In this document: positions 9,631 through 16,699 of the stretch, piece by piece
How the letters are laid out: each line of letters opens with the position of its first letter
Position numbering within the stretch: position 1 is the stretch's first letter
NCBI GenBank assembly: GCA_003427395.1
Contig: BFEA01000469.1
Location: 313,631-334,185, forward strand
Reading direction: 5' to 3'
Source: Chara braunii
Lineage: Eukaryota > Streptophyta > Charophyceae > Charales > Characeae
DNA length: 20,555 bases
Notes under the pieces: generated by a model
What the model was told of the DNA's origin: nothing
Seen by the model: the letters and a program-made list of their open reading frames with translations, nothing else
Database searches by the model: none
Program-made: the position numbers and the translations under genes

Positions 9631-9633
<3 letters not shown>

Positions 9634-9814
9634 GCTGTTGCCAACTCAGAATTATTTAAACTGACTTTATAATGGACTCCACTGCAGAACGAAGCAGGGA
9701 CTGAAGTAGTGTTGTCTAAATTTGTCTACAGCACAAAATTGCCACTCACCATGCTGAGTCTGCTGACCCCCAAAGCGGCAAAGCCCAATGGCAAAAGTTT
9801 GCTGTAGTTAACCA

Positions 9815-9878
9815 CGGTCAGCTACTGTGGCGTGTTAGGGATCTGGCCACAACGGGCCTAGAGGCCCAGGTGGTTTGG
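9815..9878 (+). repeat. Dispersed repeat, copy 2
   Basis: Second copy of the 9381-9447 repeat, in the same orientation. Its end is a near-perfect palindrome (GGGCCTAGAGGCCC) that is disrupted in copy 1. Confidence 0.8.
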
Positions 9879-10268
9879 ATGTTTCATTGTTCTTAGTTTC
9901 AATTTTCATCCCTTCGATTTGTCCTTGCCAGCGTTGCTTTATTTTCTTGTTGTCAGTGGCAGTATTAGTTTTGCAGAAGTGATACTGGGCTTCGCCTCTC
10001 TACTGATCATTTAGCATGTTACTGGAAGCCATTCGGACCAGATCCATTCGGACTGATCAAACCTCTTGAATGCATCAAGACCCTTTCCAGCTATGGATAC
10101 ATTTAGAGTGTCAAGTAGTGGAGTGAGGCCCAGTTTGCCCCAGTTAGGGCAGGAGCTATTTTTTGTCCTCTGTGCCTGTCCCTGGTGAACTTTTGGCACA
10201 CTGGAGGTTCAAGCGGCATTTGCTGGCTTTTAACCTGGTCCACAGGGGAATGCTGGTTAGCGCTAGCC
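9879..10268. other. No recognisable feature
   Basis: GCCATTCGGACCAGATCCATTC (shortened: two GATC/CATTCGGAC-type words at 10029-10056) is a weak internal repeat. No gene or RNA is recognised. Confidence 0.3.
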
Positions 10269-10381
10269 CTACCGTCTACACCCGAATAAAACATCCGGTT
10301 ATTATATCTGCATCTGGACTGAAAGTTGTGCCAAATGCACAGCTATAATGATTGGTTGTTCTATTCGGGTGAAGACGGTAG
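10269..10381. mobile_element. MITE-like 113-bp element with 19-bp terminal inverted repeats
   Basis: The left end CTACCGTCTACACCCGAAT (10269-10287) and the right end (10363-10381) are inverted copies with one mismatch in 19. Complementarity continues weakly inward (AAAACATCC against GGTTGTTCT). The size, short unique centre and terminal repeats fit a miniature inverted-repeat element. No clear target-site duplication and no transposase are visible, so the class is unknown. Confidence 0.55.
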
Positions 10382-11170
10382 TTTCCAGTCCAGGCCCATC
10401 CTGCGAGTCATTTTGTTTTCGACTCAACGGAACAGATTTCATTTAAGAGGAGGGAGTTGTTTGAGAGGACGGGGATAATATTTGGGCGTCTCTAGTACTC
10501 TCTACCATATCTTCGCTTTCTTCTTCTTCTTCACGTCACCTGTGCATGATTGAACGGGGAGGCATTCTTGCATGCATGGGCCTGTGCGAGTCAATAGTTT
10601 ATGGCTACATTGCCTTCTGGGCAAGTCATGCTATGAATTCCACTGATGTCTGTCTGCTTGACTCTTCCACTGTGCTTTCTTCGCACTCTCCCCTCGTAAG
10701 ATTCACCCTCGCGTCCCTGCCTTTCTGCCTCTGATAATGGATGGGGAACGCATCACCTCCTCGACTCGGTTCCGAGTAAAATATATGTGAGTACGTGCCA
10801 CGGATCTCGATCAGCAAGTGAAGGTGATGAAGCAACTGTTCCTTCCAGTCTGCTGACTGTTTAGATGAAGCTGAGGGCATGGAAGAACTCGAACGGGGTC
10901 TACTAAATTCAAAGCTCTATAGCTGACCGGCCGCGGGTGCCGCTAAGTCCGCCAAGCCCGCTGGCTGTCGCGGGTGCACGATTGTCATGCAATAAGCCCA
11001 TAAGCTTTCGCAAGTAAATCGCATCACCAATGCGATCAAATGGAACCACGCAGAGTAGGAGAGGAGTCCAGAGTGACTCCATGGAGTCCAAGAATAAACA
11101 GCAGGTCACCAGAAGATGTGGACAAAGGTGGAGAAGCAATAGACACCTCTACATGCGCCAAGCCCATTAT
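10382..11170. other. Unassigned stretch
   Basis: Short (TTC)n at about 10519-10534. No gene, RNA or transposable element is recognised. Confidence 0.3.
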
Positions 11171-11195
11171 TTGATTGATAATTATTAATCAATAA
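11165..11195. repeat. AT-rich near-palindrome
   Basis: TTGATTGATAATTATTAATC (from 11171) reads almost the same on both strands (TTGATT ... AATCAA around ATAATTAT), and TTATT/AATAA extend it outward with one offset base. It could be a cruciform-prone spot or the fused ends of a small element. Confidence 0.45.
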
Positions 11196-11434
11196 CACAA
11201 TTGAATCAGCTCTGCCTTCCTCTTCGCCTCCGGGTTCCTCTCCAGCAACTCGCCAACTCTGCAAATCTGAGTATCTCCCTGAAAGTCGCTGTTGAAGTCT
11301 CTTTGAGGGGGGTACCAGATATGATGCCCAACCTCCAGGATCAACGCTGGCTATGGAGGTTGGCGTCAGCCCTCTTCAACCTCCTGATGTGGCCAGCAGC
11401 AACTCCAATATCACCAGCGCCCACGGAAGTCAAG

Positions 11435-11521
11435 GTAAGCAGCTTCCCACTCTACCCACTCTCTCACTCTCTCCATTCCCATGTCCTGCTCAACCTCTTC
11501 CTCACTCTCTCTCCAAACTAG
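11435..11521 (+). other. Candidate 87-nt spliceosomal intron
   Basis: A good donor (CAAG|GTAAGC at 11434/11435) is followed by a pyrimidine-rich stretch and an acceptor (CTCCAAACTAG|CT) ending at 11521. The upstream frame 11201-11434 is open; removing the 87 nt (a multiple of three) keeps that frame. In another frame the exons would join as GSQ-AIVVLSFLAASS and end at TGA 11581-11583. No protein family is recognised, so this is only a pattern match. Confidence 0.3.
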
Positions 11522-12024
11522 CTATCGTGGTTCTCTCCTTCCTCGCTGCCTCCTCTTGCGCTCACTGTAGCATGTCTGTCTGAAGCACAGAACTGTAATG
11601 CGGCACTGTAGCGCGGCACTGTGGCCACACACTGTAGTACGTGCACTCAAGCACACCAGTGTCGCAGCTTGAGCCAGCTGCTGGGGCAGGCGAAACTCTT
11701 TTAAAGAGTTGCCCGGCCTTGACCTGCCTCTGGGTGGCCTCCGCCGATGGTGGAGAACCCTCAATCTGGCCGGCCTAGATTTCTTGTCGGCCGATGATGC
11801 GTGATTGGACCGAGTAGGATGTGGGATCTGGGATCGGTGCCCTTGGTCGTCTGCTGAGAAATCTTGGACTCTTGGTCTGCTTTTCCAGCGTCCGGCCTGG
11901 CTCTTGAATTTCCAAGAGTCAACCATCTCACGGGGGGGCACAGGTTGTATACCCATGTCTCCGTGTCTTCGCCATGAAAAAGCGATGTCCTATACCCCTA
12001 GACGAAAGGGACGAATGAATGAAT
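11522..12024. other. Unassigned stretch with a weak minus-strand ORF
   Basis: A minus frame with an ATG at 11954-11956 runs 144 codons to 11522. Its product is very Arg-rich with no recognised domain. GCGGCACTGT occurs twice at about 11599-11621. I cannot support a gene. Confidence 0.2.
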
Positions 12025-12097
12025 GAGCTTGTAGCTCAATTGGATAGAGCACCAAACTACGGATTTGGGGGTTGAGTGTTCAAGTCTTTCCAAGCAT
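12025..12097 (+). pseudogene. trnR-ACG: Organelle-derived tRNA-Arg(ACG)-like sequence
   Basis: The 73 nt fold as a tRNA. The acceptor is GAGCTTG/CAAGCAT with one mismatch, the D arm is GCTC...GAGC with a 9-base loop, and the anticodon stem CCAAA/TTTGG is perfect. The anticodon loop CTACGGA gives anticodon ACG (Arg), and the T loop is TTCAAGT. The T stem has a T-T mismatch. It abuts tRNA-Ile(GAU), a bacterial/organellar-type tRNA, with no spacer, so both probably came from organelle DNA (mitochondrial or plastid). Mismatches suggest it is no longer selected. Confidence 0.72.
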
Positions 12098-12175
12098 GGG
12101 CCTATAACTCAGTTGGTTTGGTTAGAGTATACGCCTGATAAGTGTAAATTCAGTAGTTCAAATCTACTTAGGCCT
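12098..12175 (+). pseudogene. trnI-GAU: Organelle-derived tRNA-Ile(GAU)-like sequence
   Basis: The 78 nt fold with acceptor GGGCCTA/TAGGCCT (one G-U), anticodon stem TACGC/GTGTA, loop CTGATAA (anticodon GAT = GAU), and a perfect T arm (AGTAG-TTCAAAT-CTACT). Nuclear eukaryotic tRNA-Ile normally uses AAU or UAU, so GAU marks an organellar origin. The D loop is 14 nt because TTGGT is duplicated (AGTTGGT-TTGGT-TA), which is probably a defect acquired after transfer. No intron is present. It is either an insertion of organelle DNA (NUMT or NUPT) or a reverse-transcribed organelle tRNA precursor. Confidence 0.78.
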
Positions 12176-12540
12176 GACCCTGGACCACGTACCCTTTGAC
12201 CGTGAGACTTTTCTGAGACCTCCCTCGGACTCCAAAGGCGACTTTTTTGACGCCTGAAGCTAGACTTGGACCAAAAGTTATGGGCCAGGGCGATGTCTGT
12301 GTGTATGTGAATTTTGAACGGAGTTCGTTGTAGTAGCATACGCTGTCGATAATTGGAGTTAAACCGGCATTGTTTAGTTTCATTTGTGAACACTTATTGA
12401 TGCAAACGCCAGGTATTTTTATGACATTGTCGGAATGTCGGTGAGATGCCGGATCGTGACATGGCCCCTGGTTTTGAGACGTAGATTGTGGTGTCAGAAA
12501 CTTCAAAAACGAGTTATTTGCGGTGCTTGGGTTCAACAAA
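12176..12540. other. Unassigned spacer between organelle tRNAs and rRNA fragment
   Basis: No gene is recognised. It may be more organelle-derived sequence, more distant rRNA sequence, or unrelated DNA; I could not match it to a conserved RNA. Confidence 0.3.
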
Positions 12541-12666
12541 GAGCCTGTGAGATAACTACCACATCCAAAAGGCAGAAAGGCACGTAAATTGCCCAATCCG
12601 GACATAGGGAGGTAGCGAGTCTAGCGACAATAAATAACAATAGTGGGCTCTTTCGAGTCCGGTAAC
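12541..12666 (+). pseudogene. Diverged fragment of nuclear 18S rRNA
   Basis: The order GAGCCTGTGAGATAACTACC, ACATCCAAAAGGCAGAAAGG, AAATTGCCCAATCC, GGGAGGTAG, GACAATAAATAACAATA and GGGCTCTTTCGAGTCCGGTAA follows a conserved block in the 5' third of eukaryotic 18S rRNA. This is compared from memory; the true gene has GAGCCTGAGAAACGGCTACC and AATAACAATACCGGGCTC. The fragment has many substitutions and a 9-nt insertion at about 12615-12624 that duplicates TAGCGA. Similarity stops at about 12666 where an A-rich run begins (AACAAAAAAGAAAAG). It is a pseudogene piece, from rDNA or from a reverse-transcribed rRNA. Confidence 0.85.
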
Positions 12667-12798
12667 AAAAAAGAAAAGTACACGAGAGTTTTTTTTTTTT
12701 TTCCCTTAATGGAAAAGGGCGACGGCCTTTGAAATATCATCATTGAGCTGACCGGCCCCAGGCAATTCAGGCAATTCAGAAATTTCTGGTTTTATTAA

Positions 12799-13083
12799 TC
12801 TAGAACTAGGCTACCAGCCGGGCCGCCCGGGTCCCGGGTGGCCAGCCCGTGCAAGGACCACGGAAGGTCGCAGCAAAAAAAAAAAAAAAAAAATCCGAAA
12901 ATTCCGAAAAATAGCTATGTTATTCAGAAAAATAAACTGAACAACTTTTGCCTCAGGGTCACATCGAAATTCTTCACCAAATTTAGAATAAAAAATAAAA
13001 TCTAAAAACAATTTTTTTTTTTTTTTTTTTTTGGCCCGGCCGGGCAAGTGACCCCGGGCCACTCTGGTAGCCTAGATTCTAGA
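12799..13083. mobile_element. 285-bp foldback element with A19/T21 arms
   Basis: The ends are inverted repeats: TCTAGAACTAGGCTACCAG (12799-12817) and CTGGTAGCCTAGATTCTAGA (13064-13083), differing by one inserted base. Inward come GC-rich arms (CCGGGCCGCCCGGG on the left, GGCCCGGCCGGGC on the right). Then there is an A19 run (12875-12893) facing a T21 run (13012-13032), around an AT-rich centre. No transposase is present. A tRNA-like Pol III promoter touches its right end (next entry), so the whole could be one composite non-autonomous element. Confidence 0.65.
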
Positions 13084-13152
13084 ACCATCATCTGGATTCG
13101 AACTCTGGTCTGCATTTCAACAGTTCATGGGTGTACCAACTGAGCTATTTGT
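13082..13152 (-). promoter_or_regulatory. tRNA-derived Pol III internal promoter (A and B boxes), tRNA-Asn-like
   Basis: On the minus strand TAGCTCAGTTGG (13147-13136) matches the tRNA A box, and AGTTCGAATCC (13104-13094) matches the B box with one mismatch, 31 bases apart as in a tRNA. The loop between them reads CTGTTGA, like the GTT (Asn) anticodon loop, but the anticodon stem pairs poorly and no acceptor stem forms. It is therefore a degenerate tRNA or the head of a tRNA-derived SINE. Reading on, the first T-run on that strand is the T19 opposite 12875-12893, which would end a Pol III transcript of about 270 nt spanning most of the foldback. Confidence 0.6.
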
Positions 13153-13378
13153 TTTCTAACTTCCATTCTGCGGAGCAGCAGTCTGGTTTCTATTCCCCTA
13201 GCAAGTCAAGAGAAGATACACACCTGCTGCGTGCCATGGATGTTGTAGCCAGCTCTCTTCTTCCGTTCAAAATGAGACGTGCAAGGCTCATCAGTTTCGT
13301 TGTGAAATTGAGAAAGTAGACCTAGACCTTGGGGGTTTTCCAATCCTCAATGGCAGAAGATGCTCTGCAATGCCCATG

Positions 13379-13655
13379 TAATTTTTCTTTGTGGATGGGA
13401 GAACTCGCATCTCGGTGGGGGTTTGAATCCTCACTGAGGGCAGCATACGGTTGACTCCTGGACAATTTTTTTTTCGTGGATCGAAAAAACAGTCGTGGGG
13501 CGGGGGTTCGCATCCTCAACCCGGAGACAAATACAGACACGATACACAGCGGGAGATGGAATCCTTCCCAAGAGCGAAGCACTGTCAACGTTTAGTGGAA
13601 TTCTGTTGAGTGGATGTGAAAAAGATGAGCCGCAGGACGGAGGTTCGACAGTGGA
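13379..13655. repeat. Three degenerate units of a B-box-like repeat
   Basis: Units start with GTGGAT at about 13391, 13475 and 13611. Each continues with an A-rich or purine segment, a G-rich run and a GGTT(C/T)GAATCCTC-like word (GGGTTTGAATCCTC, GGGTTCGCATCCTC, AGGTTCGACAGTGG). The first two also share a preceding AATTTTT. The word resembles a Pol III B box, but no A box is found at a suitable distance. Confidence 0.5.
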
Positions 13656-14228
13656 CGGGAAGTCAGGATTGGGGAAATGTGCCATGGTAGAGAGAGGGTC
13701 TATTTCATGGTTATTGGCTATAGGATGTTTACCAGCGATTAAGCGCGCGCACAATCACACACAACCACACATGCGTGGAGTGTTGGGCATTGGTGTCTAA
13801 TAGTCTATGTTGTTTGAAACAGTCCACAGATTGAGGCAGCATTGTTAGGCATTATATAGAGTGTGTTTGAACGTCTGAGCTGTAGTAATGGGCTATGTTG
13901 TTGGGCAGGTACGGTGCACGTTGGTGGGTCAGTATTGGTTGTTCTGTCCGCTTCCTCGAGGGACATCAATGATCTGTCTCGCCTTCCTTTCTTTTGTCTG
14001 AGGACTTCATCATACAAACAACAATTTGTGCTGCCAATTTAGACCACCAGTTCCCCGGCCGGCCAAAAATGACCATTCCGGTGAGTTAGGGCCGCATTTG
14101 GCAGGGGGCGCGCCGACCGAAAGGCAACCAGCGGGTCCAGTCACCCACTTTCCAAGCACGGACTTTGGCGATTTTTTGCGCCTTGAATAATCCACAAAGA
14201 AATCTGAAATGTTGGGATCCTGTAGATT
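13656..14228. other. No recognisable feature
   Basis: No gene, RNA or clear repeat. CCGGCCGGCC (about 14056) and GGGGGCGCGCCGACC (about 14104) are GC-rich spots. Confidence 0.35.
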
Positions 14229-14345
14229 AGGTCGTGATCTTTTCAGGAAAAATATTGAAAATAAAAATAAAAATGTTTAGAATCTTAGATAGTATAATTA
14301 TCTCCGCGCCGAATCCGCCCATTTTCCATTCGTGCCACTCCGCCA
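14229..14345 (+). repeat. Diverged dispersed repeat, copy 1
   Basis: GGTCGTGATCTTTTCAGGAAAA is shared (one change) with 16327 onward. Both copies then have an A-rich region, (G/C)GCCGA-T-(C/G)GC, CATTTTCC and TGCCACT. Overall length is about 115 bp with internal length differences in the A-runs. The family is unknown; a SINE or MITE body is possible. Confidence 0.6.
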
Positions 14346-14564
14346 GCTATCGGCCAACGGAAAAGTACCCCAACTTCCGTTATCTTTTGCGTTCAGACCA
14401 CTTCAGGAAAAAAAAATGAAAATTAAGGTCCCGGTAGATAAGGTGACAGAAGTCACCGAGTGCGGAGTCGTCAGATGGGGTGATGTCTCGTCTGCTTCAA
14501 CTCGTGGAATCCCATCGTCTGCTCGTCATAATACCGGTGTCTGCATTTGAGATCGTCTTCATCA

Positions 14565-14670
14565 GCATCTTCTTCGTCATCATCTTCGACAGCGTCAGAA
14601 TAGTAGTAGCATTGTATCATCATCACAGGTCGTTCTCATCAGTCGCATTACCATCATCATCTTCACGAAT
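14565..14670. repeat. Imperfect (TCA/TCT)n trinucleotide region
   Basis: Runs of ATC, TTC and TCA triplets (for example ATCATCATCACAGG and CCATCATCATCTTC) mark an imperfect triplet repeat. A plus frame spans it (14480-14773), starting at a genuine ATG, but has no recognisable motif. Confidence 0.6.
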
Positions 14671-14773
14671 CGGAATCTGGATAATCGGATATAAATTATC
14701 ACAAAAGGTGACTCCGGGCCCCGATCAAACAACTATTGACGGTACCTCGCTTGAAAAGCTCTGTTTTCGGTAA

Positions 14774-15292
14774 TATGCTTAATGTGATTCTCATCAATTT
14801 TATTCCTATTTCTCTCTCTTATTCTGTTTGATTGTTACTCACTTATATCAAGTTATATGTCTGAAGCATATTCTCGTTTCTATTTACCCATCATACAGTC
14901 TTTCTCGTCACTAATTTACGTACTAATTCCAATATTGTCAAAATTATCGTAATCATCATCGTCAATTAAAATCCTAAATAAAATCCTGATATTTTCCCGA
15001 TAGATTCGCAATCATCCGTAACTCGACCATTGCTTCTTCATGATAAATAAACCAATCTGAATGGTATTTTTTTAATACCTGAAAAATTCTAACTAATGGA
15101 TTACTAATTAATTAATCATTCTTTTGTGTTCAGGCGGTTCAAGTCTGATTCTGTCGTGGAACTCCACAGCATTTCCCATAATTTATTTCTATTTGTAATT
15201 GTTATTTCAAAAAGAAAATCCGATCTCTATACTTCCCGTGCAATCATTTCAACTAGTAATTTTGTTTAAATTTCTCCCTTCAGTCTTTTGAA
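14774..15292. other. AT-rich block
   Basis: About 500 bp distinctly richer in A and T than its surroundings, with no long open frame. It holds a small hairpin GGTATT-TTTTT-AATACC (15063-15079) and ATTAATTAAT at about 15105. No gene is seen; a matrix-attachment-like or replication-related role would be speculation. Confidence 0.5.
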
Positions 15293-15507
15293 TTATTTTT
15301 CTAAATGGGTAGGTTGGTCGGAAGGGGGGGTGAGCTCTGCTCTGCAAAGGGCTGCACAAGGTGGGTAGTGATGCCCTGAAGGGGGTATGAGCAGATTTGT
15401 GGGGACTAGTCTATTCTGGGGCTGAGGGGAGATTTCAAACCTCAGCGGGGGCAGATCAGGGTAAGGGGCGAGCAAAGACATTTTTTGGGTGGGAACTGAA
15501 TGCCACT

Positions 15508-15629
15508 GGGGGATTGGGGAGGGGGTGGGGCTGTTCTTAGCTGGGGCCGATACGGAACATCTGTGATAAGGATATTCTTTTTTCGGCGGAGGCAGCAATG
15601 GGACAGGGGGAAAGGGGAGGGTGGGGGGG
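15508..15629 (+). other. Two G-quadruplex motifs in a G-rich block
   Basis: 15508-15530 has four G runs (5, 4, 5 and 4) separated by 1-3 bases. 15600-15629 has five G runs (3, 5, 4, 3 and 7) separated by 1-3 bases. Both satisfy the usual G3+N1-7 rule. They lie in a G-biased plus strand (about 15310-15630) directly after the AT-rich block. Confidence 0.75.
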
Positions 15630-15639
15630 ATTTTCCATG

Positions 15640-16080
15640 CTCAATCGCGATGTGGAAGGGAAAAAAAAAGAAATTAATCAATCACGTTATATCCAGTTTT
15701 TCTGGTGTTCTGTAATTCGGGGCGGCACTTGGCCTTCCTCATTCAGGATATATGTTTTAAGAGATGGTCGAATCTGGGCTGATATCTATGTAGTTGCTTT
15801 GTTCTGTGCCCCTGGTATGCCAATGCCAGAGCGACGCTGACCGGAGCTGGGGCGTTGCCCTGTAACCTGCAAATGACAGGAGTGTGAGGCCTTGCAGAGA
15901 GATCTGGGGATTAGTCGAGAGGGGGAAGACAATCCAGTGGTGAACTGGGGGGTGCTACCAGGACCGCCTATGGGTCCAGGTTTAGTCTAGGTGGCGAGAA
16001 CAGGATAGCTATGGTTGATGTTGGCTAGGATGACATTGTCTCTGCGATGTAATGTCCTGGCTCAGGGGGGGTGCTTCACA
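15640..16080. other. No recognisable feature
   Basis: G-rich mixed sequence with no gene, RNA or clear repeat recognised. Confidence 0.35.
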
Positions 16081-16190
16081 TACTAATCGCCATCATCATT
16101 AGTATCGTTATCTCACATTCCTCATACAATCATTAGAAGTCCATCATTATCATCATCATCACCATCATCATCATCATAATCATATGAGGG
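16081..16190. repeat. Imperfect (ATC)n trinucleotide repeat
   Basis: CATCATTATCATCATCATCACCATC-type triplets cluster at 16143-16182, with looser ones before. Similar composition occurs at 14565-14670, about 1.5 kb upstream; in each case a triplet region lies within about 350 bp of a copy of the 115-bp repeat. Confidence 0.75.
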
Positions 16191-16326
16191 ACGCTGAGCC
16201 CAGTTCTCAGCTTGTTCGGTTCGGTTTCTCCGGGTAGACTGTGAGGACCCTGGCCTCAATCTTCTTATTCAATGTGGTAATATCAGCCTTGGGCACTGGG
16301 CCCGGTTTGTTAAAAAAAAAAAAAAA

Positions 16327-16440
16327 AGGTCGTGATCTTTTGAGGAAAATTATCAAAAAAATGAAAAAAAAAAAAAAGGTAGTCAAACGATTGTCGTGCC
16401 GATTTGGCGCATTTTCCGTTTTTGCCACTGACCTGGTTCT
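16327..16440 (+). repeat. Diverged dispersed repeat, copy 2
   Basis: Second copy of the 14229-14345 repeat: GGTCGTGATCTTTTGAGGAAAA, then A-runs, TGCCGATTTGGCGCATTTTCC and TTGCCACT. The shared order of blocks with different A-run lengths shows common descent. It is preceded by an A15 run at 16311-16326. Confidence 0.6.
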
Positions 16441-16526
16441 CCACACGGTCCTACCGGTAGCCCTCATTAGTGTGTGCCACTGGTCCCCCTGATTTTTCGA
16501 CGACGGGAGGACTGGTGGTATAAGTA

Positions 16527-16528
<2 letters not shown>

Positions 16529-16608
<80 letters not shown>
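16529..16608. repeat. (TC)n microsatellite, 80 nt
   Basis: About 40 uninterrupted TC units, directly joined to the pentamer array that follows. Confidence 0.97.
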
Positions 16609-16611
<3 letters not shown>

Positions 16612-16612
<1 letters not shown>

Positions 16613-16651
16613 AATCTAATCTAACCTAACCAAACCCAACCTAACCTAATC
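16612..16651. repeat. Eight tandem TAAYC pentamers (TTAGG-like)
   Basis: The 40 bases divide into TAATC, TAATC, TAACC, TAACC, AAACC, CAACC, TAACC and TAATC. Read on the other strand the dominant unit is GGTTA/GATTA, and GGTTA is a rotation of TTAGG. TTAGG is the arthropod telomere unit, also known elsewhere; plants usually have TTTAGGG. It could be a degenerate interstitial telomere-like repeat or the 3'-tail repeat of the LINE lying next to it on the minus strand. Confidence 0.7.
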
Positions 16652-16699
16652 AAATTTTTTTCTCTCTTTTTTTAACCAGCCTCAGTTTGCTAGACGGGG

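Noticed and set aside
8559-9659. Several open frames of 70-117 codons across the GT and GA tracts
   Set aside because: They encode only Cys-Val, Thr-His, Arg-Glu or Ser-Leu alternations from the dinucleotide repeats.
12168-12605. 145-codon minus-strand frame
   Set aside because: It runs antisense through the end of the organelle tRNA-Ile and into the 18S rRNA fragment, so it is a shadow of RNA-derived sequence.
16010-16060. Box C/D snoRNA-like TGATG words at several places
   Set aside because: No matching D box (CTGA) with a terminal stem at suitable spacing was found for any of them.
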